Shown: positions 8,714 to 19,538 of the stretch, piece after piece | Numbering within the stretch: the first letter of the stretch is position 1 | How the letters are laid out: each line of letters begins with the position of its first letter | Origin: Trichomonas tenax | Taxonomy: Eukaryota; Parabasalia; Trichomonadida; Trichomonadidae | Direction: 5' to 3' | DNA length: 48,112 nucleotides | Assembly (NCBI GenBank): GCA_023091735.1 | Contig: JALKBU010000326.1 | Location: 1-48,112, forward strand | Position numbers and translations under genes: made by a program | The notes under the pieces: generated by a model | The model's database searches: none | Seen by the model: the letters and a program-made list of their open reading frames with translations, nothing else | What the model was told of the DNA's origin: nothing

Positions 8714-10309
8714 ATGGACAAAAAACGAGTTTTTTCGCTGATTCAAGCATTAAGAGATCCGCTGAGAGTGAACTTCAGGGACGCTATTCAGGCCATTCCG
8801 GATATTGTCCGTCTACTTGGCGAAGAAAGAACAATTCGCGAATTTATTCCTTTTATATTCGACTTCAGCAAATACAATACCGACGACATTATTAAGTTCC
8901 TTCAGGAATTCGAAAATATTTCATTAGAATTAAGTTCTCGCGAAACAATTTTACAATTTTTAATCGAATTCAGCCGAATTTTCTTATTAAATAATAGAAA
9001 AATTGATGCAATCGCAATGAATTCGGTTTTAAAGCTGATTTTTACACTTCACCCCCAAATTATTAACGAAGTTTTGATAGATTACGTTAAATGGATGGTT
9101 GAGAACCCGGTAATATACATCAGAAGAGATGCTCCACAATTCGTGAAAGTTTTAACAGCAGAAATTTCGAAAACAATTTTATTGAATATTGTTCCGTTAT
9201 TGATTCCATTGTGCGAAGACAAATCAATCATTGTTCAAGTATCGATGGCAAAATACATTGGATTAATCCTATACGAGTTTGATGGATCAATTGTTCCAGA
9301 TATTCGATCTGTAATACAAAAACTTATGCAGAGCAATTCAAATAGCGTTCTTTTGCATATCCCACTGATATTATGTGGATATGTTATGCAAGAAACAAAT
9401 GAAAGCGTTATCGAATTTTGCAATGAATTATTAACATCATCAGATTGGAAAGTGAGGCACCAACTCTTTGTGAAGCTTGATAACATATTGTTCAGCTGCA
9501 TGAACTCAAAGGACGTCCTTAGTATCATCACAAAAGGTCTAATTGATCCTGATAATGATGTCGCATTAGCAGCTGCAGAACAATTCGAATTCTACATCAA
9601 CCACTTTCCAATTTCTCAATCTGACATCGAGCGCATATTCGGAAGTGTCTTGAAGAGAGAAGATTCAAGAATTGTGATCGCTTTAGCAAATTCTCTCCCA
9701 ACACTTTTCAATGTTACTGAGTACAAACAATTTGCGATTGATACGCTCGTAAACTTAATCAAGAGAGACAATGAGAAGATAACTCGCGGTATATGTGATA
9801 TATTTAATGGCACTCAACTCCCAGACAATGTCGTCGAACTCATTATGGAGAATGTTATTTCGATCAGTGATTGGAGACTCAGGAATGATGTTTCTCAGAT
9901 TTTACCGGACATCATCTCGAATATAACTCCAAGCATTATGAGTTACATCGCCATTCTTTTGGAGGATGATGTGATGGCAGTAAGGAACGGTTTGTGCTCA
10001 ACAATGCTCAAATTTGTCAAGAAATTTGGCGAAAACTGGGTCAAGACAGACTTAATTCCAACACTTGAAGAAATGTTCAAGAATGAAGACTATCAGATCA
10101 GACAGACAGCATTAGCTTGCATAGCAAGTGCACAGCTCCTCGAAGATATAGATGCTCTGAAAATCGTTCAAGATGCAGCGAAAGACAAAGTTTCAAATGT
10201 TCGTTTTGTTGCTGCAAAAATTATCCCAACTAATTCTCCTTTATGTAAAGTTTTGTTAGAAGATGAAGACATTGATGTGAGAGAGAAAATGAAATCAAGA
10301 CTCACATAA
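8714..10309 (+). CDS. PP2A scaffold subunit A (PR65-like) HEAT-repeat protein
   Basis: A 531-residue all-helical protein made of about 13-15 HEAT-like repeats. The N-terminus, RLLGEERTIREFIPFI, matches the signature of the first PR65 repeats (LG.ERTR.EL.PF). Later repeats keep the Asp/Val-Arg turn, for example DSDWKVRHQLF-type, LEDDVMAVRNGL, NEDYQIRQTALACIA and DKVSNVRFVAAKI. Length is slightly under the usual 580-590. In other eukaryotes this subunit holds the catalytic and regulatory B subunits of protein phosphatase 2A in the cytosol and nucleus. Helices near residues 150-230 are divergent. ATG at 8714 is chosen because the ATG at 8698 is out of frame. No initiator match was seen upstream. 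A divergent HEAT protein of another complex is possible but less likely. Confidence 0.75.
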   Translation: MDKKRVFSLIQALRDPLRVNFRDAIQAIPDIVRLLGEERTIREFIPFIFDFSKYNTDDIIKFLQEFENISLELSSRETILQFLIEFSRIFLLNNRKIDAIAMNSVLKLIFTLHPQIINEVLIDYVKWMVENPVIYIRRDAPQFVKVLTAEISKTILLNIVPLLIPLCEDKSIIVQVSMAKYIGLILYEFDGSIVPDIRSVIQKLMQSNSNSVLLHIPLILCGYVMQETNESVIEFCNELLTSSDWKVRHQLFVKLDNILFSCMNSKDVLSIITKGLIDPDNDVALAAAEQFEFYINHFPISQSDIERIFGSVLKREDSRIVIALANSLPTLFNVTEYKQFAIDTLVNLIKRDNEKITRGICDIFNGTQLPDNVVELIMENVISISDWRLRNDVSQILPDIISNITPSIMSYIAILLEDDVMAVRNGLCSTMLKFVKKFGENWVKTDLIPTLEEMFKNEDYQIRQTALACIASAQLLEDIDALKIVQDAAKDKVSNVRFVAAKIIPTNSPLCKVLLEDEDIDVREKMKSRLT

Positions 10310-11690
10310 TGCGGAAAATTGATATAAAATAGAATAAACTATCTGTAAATTATTGAATTATAGGGTGTGTTTAGGGCAGAAAGATAGGGAATGAGTTGAA
10401 ATGTTATAATAACATCATTATAAACCCTATCAAATTTAAGCATTATAGCTATAGTTTGAAGTCTCTATTTCGATTATAAGTCACTCAAATATCACAATTT
10501 TGACATCCGTCATTTTTTGCACAATTTGGGTATCAAAATTTTTTCTTGCTTGAATATAGTGATCAATAGCAAAATACAGATCAATTTAAGCATATGCTTA
10601 AATAGGCCGAACGATTCTGAATCGGAATCTATAGAGAAAAATAAAAAATCAAGGCTGTGTAACTTGAATAACTCTGTAAAAGCGAAACTGAATTTTTTTG
10701 TGAAATTTCAAAAAAAGTGAAAACATTTTCATCATTTGTCATGATGTTATATTGTGTTCACAATCAACTACAATCTATATAATGTTAATATCAAATAAGT
10801 ATATATCTTATTTATATATATTATATCGTTGTTGTCCTTCATAATATCTGTATCAGATCAAAATAAAAAATTACGTCATATTTTGCAAATTTGTAATTGA
10901 AATGCTGTTTTGACCATATACATCATACTTGACTTTATTCAATTGCAGAGTGTAATAGAAAATCAACTATAGATCCGTTGTGTCCCTAAGGAAAGTAATT
11001 GGCACATCTCAGTAATTAATGTTAAAGCAAATATTCAATTGGAATCAAATTTTGTCAAAAAAATTGTGTTTGCGGAGAAAACATGTCTTTCGAGATTTTC
11101 GTTTTCATATCATTAATAAATCATCTATCTACTAATGTTATTATAATCAATAATGTATCTATTATATATGGTAACTATTGTCTATGTCTTTTATCAATCA
11201 TTGGGTTGACTGTAATGAAAACACAAAAATCCCATCTCAGATTGTCAAAATTCGAGCATTCTCTATTTATGGGATTGCTTATCAGCAACCTAAGATTCAG
11301 TTACAATTATGAGTATATCCATAGATTATATACGAGGTATACTATACGTATAATAGCAGAGAAAGATTGTTTCAAAAATTTTTTGAAGAGAGAGTGAAAA
11401 TTGTTTCTTCATCACATCTAAAAAATGAACATTTTGGTGCCAATTTTTCCCGCGAAACCGCTCTCGGACTCAATTTTGATTTTATATCCCGCCATGGCGG
11501 CAAAATTATATGACACATTTCTCTATATAAGAGTTATTATAGGTCATCAAATTACGAATTATATTTTATTGCCATTATTTGGGTTATTGCAAGCTTCGTT
11601 ATTGAATGGAACAGAATTTGATGAGTTATCAGTGATGAAATATTGAAGAGAAGAATAAAAGTGACAAAATGAAATAATTAACATTTTTAA
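10310..11690. other. non-coding stretch with an E2F-like palindrome
   Basis: Several open frames of 67-104 codons fall here, but they are AT-rich, low in complexity and lack recognisable motifs, so I do not call them. Two GC-rich palindromic sites stand out: TTTCCCGCGAAA at 11446-11457 and CCGCCATGGCGG at 11489-11500. Confidence 0.5.
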
Positions 11691-12338
11691 TCTGATTTGA
11701 ACAAAATATTTGTACAAAACGTATTCAGAAACGGGAAATATGAATTTGGATTTATCAAAGATGAATTGTACCTTAAGATATTCTTCCAAAACGTAACAAT
11801 TCCTGAGCAAGGTTACTTCATCAACGCGAATGATGCATTATATAACGAGAATCCTAATCACTACTCGATATTGTCTACACTTGGAAAGCAACATCGTGAT
11901 GAGGACGGAAAATATACGTTTGCATTAATCTACGAAGAAGTTGGACAATACAACATTTGGCAACAGACAAACAATCCAATCCATGAAATAAACATACTTG
12001 GCCAAGGAAACTATAATGTTTCAGGTTACAATCCGATCGATATTAAAGCAAATCGCAAACATATAGATTGTACCTTTGGAGGCCTTGTTCATCCTAAATA
12101 TAATTTTACTTTGTTGAGTGGATGTCCAGGAGGTATCAACTGGTATTTCTCCATCGGATATAATGGAAAAGCAAGTGGATATATTAATATACCATCGAAT
12201 GCTGAGAATGTCAATATTGTTAGTTTGTGGGTTAAAATTATTATATTTAACGGTTTATCTACATGTCGTAACTCATCCTCTTTCTTGTTTAAGTATAATT
12301 TATTAATTTATCCTTTTATTTCCATAGATGATTCATAA
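11691..12338 (+). pseudogene. fragment of a surface or lectin-like protein
   Basis: An open frame of about 215 codons that begins right after TAA (11688-11690). It has no ATG at its front (TTG at 11697), so the 5' end is missing. It reads well as protein: EFGFIKDELYLKIFFQNV, then HRDEDGKYTFALIYEEVGQYNIWQQ, and a distinctive block FGGLVHPKYNF, LLSGCPGGINWYFSIGY, ending SLWVKI. The 'FGGL..NWYFSIGY..LW' layout resembles a beta-sandwich module I associate with large trichomonad proteins, but I cannot name it. After SLWVKI the composition turns to Ile/Phe/Leu-rich text, which suggests the true frame is lost there. Truncated at both ends. Confidence 0.45.
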
Positions 12339-13352
12339 TGAATAAAAGTATTAATGACATGAAAGAGCTGATTACAAAATGGCAATAATTATAAATGACT
12401 TTTGAAATTAATAATTTTGAAAAATAACAAATACCCTTCTTTTCCTACATCTGGACTAAAAAATAGGTAAATTTTAGAATCTATAGAATATAACTATAGT
12501 GGAAGACTTTGTTTTGTGGATATCGATAGAGAACGACCATAAGAAACATCAGCATGAATATGAGGTGAATTTGAAGTGTTGAATGAAATTGATGGGAATA
12601 TTAAAATTTGAAATATAGTCCAGGGTTGGAGGTGGAATCTACAGTATGATGTTAGTATGTTTGAAATGGTAGAAAGTTTATATCAATTGTATTGAAACAA
12701 ATTGAATCTGTATCAAGATCCTAATGATGTGTTTAGATAGATTAATTAAACGATATGATTGTATTGTGCAATGCTAATATATAGGGAATATGTGCAAACT
12801 AATTAAAAAGCATATATGAAGAGTTTTGAAACATATTATTGTGTTATTAACATATGATGGTGTGAACATTCTTAGACATAACTTGCTAATGAGTATTTCA
12901 TATAATTTATGAAAATATAATGAAATTTAATTTTGAAGTGATACAAAATATTAAAATAAATTAGTCTAAATAAGCGCAATCGTTATAGGTAGCTTCATAT
13001 ATAATAGACATGAAAATAATATAGATATATATGAAATAAAATAAAAATGAAAAAAAATTAGCATTCTTTGATCGTTTTGTTATGAATATATATTTGCATG
13101 GGTTTTTGTATAGTATGGAATAGATATTATAGTGTAATTTCATTAAAACGGATTTCTGCCATGTAAAAATAATTTGTCACATATATTCTGAATTTGATGT
13201 GTAAATTGACTGACACGTAAAGTGAGTTTTGACATGTAAATTTGTTTTTGACGCGTAAGTGACACCTGACAGGGGTCATGAAAATTTTCCAATGTTAGGG
13301 AAGGTAGGGTATTTACATAACATACACTTAATATATTAATAAAAATAAAGAA
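12339..13352. other. AT-rich non-coding stretch
   Basis: No supported gene. The minus-strand frame near 12961-13143 is very rich in Ile, Tyr and Phe and is probably chance. The only structure is the motif array at 13157-13260, listed separately. Confidence 0.5.
13157..13260 (+). repeat. phased array of TGACRYGTAAAT-like motifs
   Basis: Five related words start at 13157 (TGCCATGTAAAA), 13195 (TGATGTGTAAAT), 13211 (TGACACGTAAAG), 13230 (TGACATGTAAAT) and 13249 (TGACGCGTAAGT). Spacings are 38, 16, 19 and 19 bp, close to multiples of 19. The centres ACACGT, ACATGT and ACGCGT differ, but the frame TGAC..GTAA is kept. This looks like a bank of protein-binding sites; the function is unknown. Confidence 0.55.
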
Positions 13353-15365
13353 CTAATCGTACATGAGATCATCGAAGTTTGTATATCTATCTTTGAAAAT
13401 CTCTTCAAATTCTTCAACCGACTGGAAACAAGAAAAAGCACAAGTGAAGTCGCAAAGCCAAACTCTAAAGTATTTCTCAAGAGGTACCAATGGTCCTTTT
13501 GGTGTCTTTGTATGATACAAAACGATATGGATTGTTACTTTGTTCCTTGATATCGCTGAAATGTATTTTGCACCGCTGCAAAATGAAATAAAATTCTTTA
13601 ATGTGCTATTCTCGCCATTTATCATCTGGTCATACCATTTCGAGATTGCAGCAGTAATAACATCTTCTGTCTTTTTACATTTTGTGCGTTCAGTTTCATC
13701 AGATATGTCTTCATCATCGCGATTAATTTTATCTTGTGAACCAAGCGTGAAAGTCTTATTATACTTGAATATGAACATATTCATGACATCGCTCAACTCT
13801 ATGCTCTCCATTGGAGAAAGCATCATCATTACGCTATAGCTATCGATTGTTGCAAACTGTTTGTAGAATTTATCTAATTTAAATCTTAACTTTTCAACGC
13901 ACTCTTTCATTGATGGCAAAAGGATGTCTTTTCTATATATTAAGTTAAATCCATCATGCACAGCATTTAGGAATTCATCGCAGCTGTTAACAAAAATCAG
14001 GGATTCAAGAATTGCTATGCATTTGTTGGGAGAATCATTATCATTGAGAATTCTTTTGGTTGTCGCTGTATCTAAAATTAATGCTTCCTGTATTAATTCT
14101 TCTTCTGATTTTGCTTTGCTCTTTATTTTATTCATTATATCTTTGAAATCAACAGGATGTACTAAAGCAGAATAGAACCAAATATGTAATTTTTGTGATA
14201 AGTTTATACTTAAATGATTTGTATCATCATTTGATATAATTGCCTTTAATATCATAACGCCGAGTCCATAGCTAATAGTTAAGCGCACAATTCGATCGTT
14301 TTTGTCTAAAGGATTCGCCATTGGCGCTGGAATAGTGAATTCGCCAGGTCTGAAATATCCGGTTTTCTCAAGGAATGAAAAATATTTGTTGAAAAAGTCG
14401 AAGAAGACACCTGTACCTTCTGCTTCACCCATACCGATTGGGCTATGTCTGAGGTTGATTGGTTTTAATAATGGTTCCTCAGTATCTGTTAAAAACCAAA
14501 ATGGAAGATTGATTAAAATTGCTTCTGAATATTCGAATGATTTTGTAGATTCAAGGATCTCCTTTGATGTGAATTCTTGTTTTGTAAGCTCTTGGAGCTT
14601 TGTTAAACTATGTTCTTTACTGAAATAATCTGATTCTGTAATTCTAAAGTGATCTGGTATTTGTAAGTAATTGATAATCTCTGAATTGAGACACATTTTC
14701 TGAAATTCTTCAAAGAATCCTGGTAAAGAACTTACTGATGGATTATTGACAATTATTTTTGCAATATCGAATGTTTTAAGTCTGAATGTATCGATGAACA
14801 TTCTAAAGTTGTTAATAATGTTAATGAGTCTGTGATCTATGGCATATTGCAATATTTTTAAGCCAGTTTCTTTTTGATTTGGAAATAAATTGTATAAAAC
14901 TTGTATTGCTTCTTCAAGGAAGTAAGGATCGTCGCGTTTGAGCATAACTTGTATTGGATGATATTCTTCTGTCTCGAAAATAAAATTATAATTTTTATTG
15001 ATGAGTGAATAACCGATCAATATCGCTGATTTTGTAGCGCAGCATTCCAATAAATCGTCTTCTGATATAAAATAGCTCGGACTTATCTTTAATTGTTGTA
15101 ATCTTCTAAAAATAACGATGAGTAATGACTCTATGACCTGAGAATCCCAAGAACTGTTGTGAAGAAGGAAAGTTATAAACTTGTGTTGAAGCATTTCTAA
15201 CATAAGATTTGGGCAAAATTTGATGAAATTTAAAAGTTGTCGCCATTCGCTTCTTGTTTTAGAGAATGAGTTATTGAACAGTTTACGAAGTTCCTCGAGA
15301 TTTGGATTTGGACTTGTATTCTCATACAAAAATCGAACAAATTCGTATCCTTCGAATATTGACAT
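13353..15365 (-). CDS. divergent HECT-type E3 ubiquitin ligase-like protein
   Basis: A 670-residue protein with ATG at 15365 and a TAG stop. The first 280 residues are helical and unassigned. From about 305 the text follows a HECT N-lobe: SPIGMGEAEGTGVFFDFF (308-325), GYF..(336-338), then RLTISYGLGVMILKAI (361-376) and INLSQKLHIWFYSALV. Near the end come NFISFCSGAKYISA and TCAFSCFQSVEEFEEIF, which parallel the C-lobe 'L.F.TG....P' and 'A.TCFN.L.LP.Y...E' blocks. Cys646 would be the catalytic Cys, about 25 residues from the C-terminus as in HECT enzymes. Such ligases take ubiquitin from an E2 as a thioester and pass it to substrates. The match is by pattern only and many consensus residues (for example LP.A before the Cys) are missing, so activity is uncertain. 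Confidence 0.5.
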   Translation of the reverse strand: MSIFEGYEFVRFLYENTSPNPNLEELRKLFNNSFSKTRSEWRQLLNFIKFCPNLMLEMLQHKFITFLLHNSSWDSQVIESLLIVIFRRLQQLKISPSYFISEDDLLECCATKSAILIGYSLINKNYNFIFETEEYHPIQVMLKRDDPYFLEEAIQVLYNLFPNQKETGLKILQYAIDHRLINIINNFRMFIDTFRLKTFDIAKIIVNNPSVSSLPGFFEEFQKMCLNSEIINYLQIPDHFRITESDYFSKEHSLTKLQELTKQEFTSKEILESTKSFEYSEAILINLPFWFLTDTEEPLLKPINLRHSPIGMGEAEGTGVFFDFFNKYFSFLEKTGYFRPGEFTIPAPMANPLDKNDRIVRLTISYGLGVMILKAIISNDDTNHLSINLSQKLHIWFYSALVHPVDFKDIMNKIKSKAKSEEELIQEALILDTATTKRILNDNDSPNKCIAILESLIFVNSCDEFLNAVHDGFNLIYRKDILLPSMKECVEKLRFKLDKFYKQFATIDSYSVMMMLSPMESIELSDVMNMFIFKYNKTFTLGSQDKINRDDEDISDETERTKCKKTEDVITAAISKWYDQMINGENSTLKNFISFCSGAKYISAISRNKVTIHIVLYHTKTPKGPLVPLEKYFRVWLCDFTCAFSCFQSVEEFEEIFKDRYTNFDDLMYD

Positions 15366-16281
15366 TATATATTTTTAGTATTCATTTTCATGACTCCTTA
15401 TAACGTTGCAATGGTTTGTTTCAGATTTCAGTTTTCAATCTTTGGTAGAATTTTCAATCATCTGAATTAGAACCAAATCACAATGAATTACTATAATTCT
15501 CATACTACAGTCCTTAATTTTAACTTTAACATAGTTTATTTTTAAGAATTAGAAAATTTGATCAAATCAATTCTAATTATCAAATGAAAGAGTATGAAAT
15601 TGCTATATTTTTGATTGTTTTCTATCTACATCTTCCTCATGGTTTATTATTGAATTCCTAATGATTTGATTAAATATAAATGTTTTTATAAGAAGCAATA
15701 GTGATATAAACCATGAAATGTTGTTCTATAAATCAATCTTAAACGTGGCATAAAACTATTAGACTTTAATTTAATCTCTAATGTAAAAGTCAAGAAGATA
15801 TTATCGGAATTAAGCATTATGCTTTATGATTTCGAACATCAATTGCCAATGAAAGAGTGATGAATAATTTCAAACTTGTGAATGCTGTTATCACTTAAAA
15901 TACGAAAGATCAAATCTTATCTATAAAACTTTATCACAAACTATGTTATGGCAATTTGGGAAATAAAACTTCATATCATAGGGAATTCATAAGTTAAGAG
16001 AGAATATACAATTCAACAAATTTTATTTGCAACATTTTAGTGATAACGATAATTAACACTTTTCGTGATGCAAACAATCAAAGAAACCCTCAGACAGTAG
16101 AAATATCAAATTGTATCGAATGGAATTTCGTTAAAATCATTTGATCGTAAATTCACTTCACTTCGCGGTGTATTTGGTATTTGTTGTTCACGAAAAACAT
16201 AAATAACAACAGAAAACAAAATACGTTATCGATTGAGATTCTCAGTGAAAAAATTGAAAAGAAAAAAATCTAAAAACTAAA
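15366..16281. other. intergenic stretch without a gene
   Basis: AT-rich DNA between the divergently placed HECT-like gene and the second metacaspase. I see no coding frame, RNA gene or repeat, and no initiator match close to either start codon. Confidence 0.5.
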
Positions 16282-17044
16282 ATGAGTGCAAAAACTAACA
16301 TAAAGAAGTATGGCACGGATATCACAAACATCAGTGTTGAGCTTGCCAAAGAATCTCAGCAGAGTTGGCTTTGTCGTTATCAACTGCTACATCTGAACGA
16401 GATATTCGCTCGGTGACGGCCCTCTCAATGATGGTTACAACATGGCGAAGTGCTTGAAGAGCTATGGATTCCAAGTTTTCTACACACTCGATATCAAACA
16501 GAGAGGATTCATGGATAAACTTGCATTTTTCCTCCAGAACGTCAAAACGTAGCTCTGTGTCTTCTACGTTGGTCACAGCACAAGCGTTGCTGATGCCCAT
16601 GGCGATGAAGCTGATAAGATGGATGAAGCGCTCATTTTCGTCGATGGAAACATCATTGATGATGTTCTCATCGATTGTGTCATCGACAACAAGAATACAA
16701 CCTCGAATGTTGTGTTCATATCCGACTGCTGCCGCTCAGGAACTATTACCTCCTGGGATCTCCAGGGAGGCAACATAAAAGGAAGAGAATTACCTCCTGG
16801 CCTTATGTCTGTTTCTGCTGCCAACGATAAGCAAACAGCTAAGCAGACTGTCGTAGGAAGAGTCGAACAGGGAATGTTTACTTACAACTTGATGAAGACT
16901 CTTAAGGCTGATCACGATATGACTGCTAATGAGTGCAAGAAGCGCCTCGCGACAGCTTTGCACAGATACGCTCAGACTGTTACACTTGGTGCCACAAGCC
17001 CAGAGTTAATTAGCGAACCATTATTATTGGATCGTTTTATTTAA
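16282..17044 (+). pseudogene. metacaspase with one frameshift and two in-frame stops
   Basis: ATG at 16282 opens MSAKTNIKKYGTDITNIS in one frame. At about 16348 an extra A (GCCAAAGAATC where GCCAAGAATC would keep frame) shifts the coding text to a second frame, which then runs to TAA at 17042. That frame holds TGA at 16394-16396 and TAG at 16550-16552. Its text is clearly metacaspase: DGPLNDGYNMAKCLKSYGF, the His motif as FYVGHSTSV (usual GHG is GHS), FISDCCRSGTITSWD with the Cys motif, SVSAANDKQTAKQT and RVEQGMFTYNLM. The last 140 codons are intact. It is a paralog of the gene at 6.9-7.7 kb, more broken 5' but intact where that one has its stop. Without the frame repair only the C-terminal part could be made. 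Confidence 0.85.
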
Positions 17045-18631
17045 TTTGCATTCTTTGACCTAAAATTGAACGTTTTTATCCTTTTTATTTTAATTGGAAC
17101 ATATTTCAGAGGTATATTTGATTAATATCGAATTTTCTAAAAATAAATTTTGCATAATCATCTTCTATCTTTTGCTATTAACATGCTGTTGATGATCTGT
17201 AAGGATGCCGACTAAAAATGGTGAAATAAAGATTAATATATTATATCAGATTATTTGTGCTTTCTATTGGACAAATCTTAACCCCCTGATGGAAGTTTCA
17301 AAAATCATGTTAATTTCCTTTGATTTGTTGGGATATGATTTGTTATCAAAAATGCCTTAATCAAAAATATTATGTGTGTGAATGCTTTGGATCCTTGTGG
17401 CAGATATATGCTAACAGTGGTCATACTGTGAAATAGCTCCAATATTGAAATTGATCAAAGAAATTCCTGTATAATGAGTCTTAACGAGTGTATACTATGT
17501 GAAGTTTTGATAAAATTTAGAATATACACATCATGGATTTTCTATATTTTGTGTTATTTTCTTTAAACGTAAACAGTTATATTAGAAGTAGGTCCACTCT
17601 AACTAAGGCCTCTTACCATAAACGAGAATAGAGGTATTGCTGCATTCATGGCCTAGATGTTGGTTGTTGCATTGATTATAACATATGTCCTTTCTTTTTC
17701 GAAATAAAAATAATATCTTCGCAATTAGTGTGATAAGACGTAATTTGTTAACTCTCACAAAGCATACAGGCTACATGCAGGCATTTTATTCCTATAACTA
17801 CTCATAAACTCCTAAAATTGATCAAAATACGATTTCGATTTCGCTATTTTAATAAGTATTTACCAAATTTCTATTTATTTCTGCTATTAAGATGCAAATT
17901 CTAATATAGTACTTACATTGTTTAAGAAATTCTGCATTTATGTGAAAGTTTAAATATTTAGTCAAATAAAGCTAGTTAAGTAGTAAAAGTTGTATAAAAC
18001 AATATTAAAGTAGCTGTAATAAGTATTTTCATCTATTAAAAGCAACAAATCGACGTTTTTAATTGAGAAATTTGCATATTCACGTAGGATGATTTATTTT
18101 TGCTTTGTTAGTAGTTACATCTCATCTATAGGGCCTCTATAATGAGCCTCTCGAACCTTGCTAGAAAATTTGAAGTTTTGCACGCTGTGGGAACTAAACT
18201 TTCTTGGAAAAACTGACAATAACCTTAAATAGCTTGGGATAACACTAGGGATTAAACATGTTTTTTCTAGAAGGTAGTTAATGTTAAATCTTCCCAATTA
18301 TTTAAAATTTCCTGGAACTTGATTCCTAGGGCGGCTAAAATAAAGCTTCATTTAAAAAGCGAAAAAAGGAGTTTTTATATCGTTTATCTTCAGAATTATT
18401 TTGGGCTTTTTCAGTAAAATTTGAACTTAGCATAATATATGCAGTCAAAAAGTCCGATCATTTTTGTGTCACGTTTGTGATCTTTCTGAACTTTACGGTA
18501 AGGTTATAAATTTTATGATATATTTGGCATCTACACCATATGCTGATTCTAAATTTCTATCTATTTTATGCTAATAGACACTTTTTCAGAATGGGATTAC
18601 TTCTGTTATAAATTTATTTCTTTATAAATTG
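17045..18631. other. long non-coding stretch
   Basis: About 1.6 kb with no convincing gene. A 60-codon minus-strand frame near 18115-18297 lacks an ATG and any motif. Short text around 17380-17440 is slightly less AT-rich but has no recognisable coding signal. Confidence 0.5.
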
Positions 18632-18638
18632 TCACTTT
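18632..18638 (+). promoter_or_regulatory. initiator TCACTTT of the SAS-6-like gene
   Basis: TCACTTTTCAG lies just before the gene. With +1 at the A (18634) the leader is 19 nt to the ATG at 18653. This excludes the upstream TTG (18629) as a start, because it would lie before the transcript. Confidence 0.7.
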
Positions 18639-18652
18639 TCAGAACTCAAAAA

Positions 18653-19297
18653 ATGCAACAAGTTCCAATGAGAAAAATCCCAGAAGAATTAGAGCACTTC
18701 GATCTTATCTTCCACGAGGATGTCAGCGTTAATTTCATTTCAAATAAGCAAAAAGATCCACGCATTTTAATTTGCCGCGTCTTCACACAAAAAAATGAAG
18801 AGAATATCGCTCAACAAGTAAAAATCGAATTCACAGATGACAAGGATATTTCATTCATTTATGAATCAAATATAACGAGAAAGTTTTACGATGAAACGAT
18901 TCAAAAAGACTTTAAATTGCTCGTTGACTTCGATGGATTCATCAAAAACATATGCATATTCTTGCAGAAGAGCTTAAAGGCAAGTGATGAAATATCCATT
19001 GATGTTAACGAAAATAAAGCTAAATATACACTCGCATTTTATCAGAAACTTAAGCTAAGAACAGTTGACGTGTTTATACTTCCATTAGAAATACCAAGTG
19101 AAGAATATATCAAAGTTTTGGCACAATGCCGATTCAATATTATGAATGAACAGCTTTCATCGAAGACAAAGTACCTTGAATCTGCTTTCAAGACATTGGA
19201 TAATAAGAATCCATCACTTGCAATGCATGTCCGCGATATTATTGAGCAGAAGGAGAAGGGAACTTATAAATCCGCTTCTAAGGCTTCCGTTGTCTAA
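18653..19297 (+). CDS. SAS-6-like head-domain protein (SAS6L type), 214 aa
   Basis: The protein reads like the N-terminal head of the centriolar cartwheel protein SAS-6: HFDLIFHEDVSVNFISN, VKIEFTDDKDISFIYESNI (compare 'VRLTDD.DP.FLY.L.I'), KDFKLLVDFDGFIKNICIFLQ (compare 'LLVDF..FP.KFI.LLQ'), and the PISA-like stretch YQKLKLRTVDVFILPLEIPSEEYIKVLAQC. Only about 45 residues follow, ending in a Lys/Ser-rich tail, so the long coiled coil of canonical SAS-6 is absent. That matches SAS6L proteins known from other protists, which keep the head but lack the coil and localise near basal bodies. The start at 18653 is set by the initiator 19 nt upstream. The assignment is by motif recall; another XRCC4-superfamily head is the main alternative. 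Confidence 0.55.
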   Translation: MQQVPMRKIPEELEHFDLIFHEDVSVNFISNKQKDPRILICRVFTQKNEENIAQQVKIEFTDDKDISFIYESNITRKFYDETIQKDFKLLVDFDGFIKNICIFLQKSLKASDEISIDVNENKAKYTLAFYQKLKLRTVDVFILPLEIPSEEYIKVLAQCRFNIMNEQLSSKTKYLESAFKTLDNKNPSLAMHVRDIIEQKEKGTYKSASKASVV

Positions 19298-19538
19298 TCT
19301 ATTAATAAAATATGTATATATGATCTCCACTTTTAAATGTTTTGATGATTAATTTTATCTTATAAATTTATAAATGAAATCAGACTATTATAATCTATTA
19401 TCATGTATAGCTCTTCAAGGTAAACATATTAATAGTCATAGGTTGAACGTTTAAAAAGAATTATAATATCACGAATATATTTTTCATTGATAAATAACGA
19501 ATATATAAAAGAGAAAACTTTATTATAATACAATGAAA

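Noticed and set aside
10517..11397. plus-strand frames of 67 and 104 codons
   Set aside because: Rich in Ile/Asn/Lys/Tyr, with no motif, no neighbour link and no initiator.
12961..13143. minus-strand 60-codon frame
   Set aside because: Low-complexity Ile/Tyr/Phe text expected by chance in AT-rich DNA.
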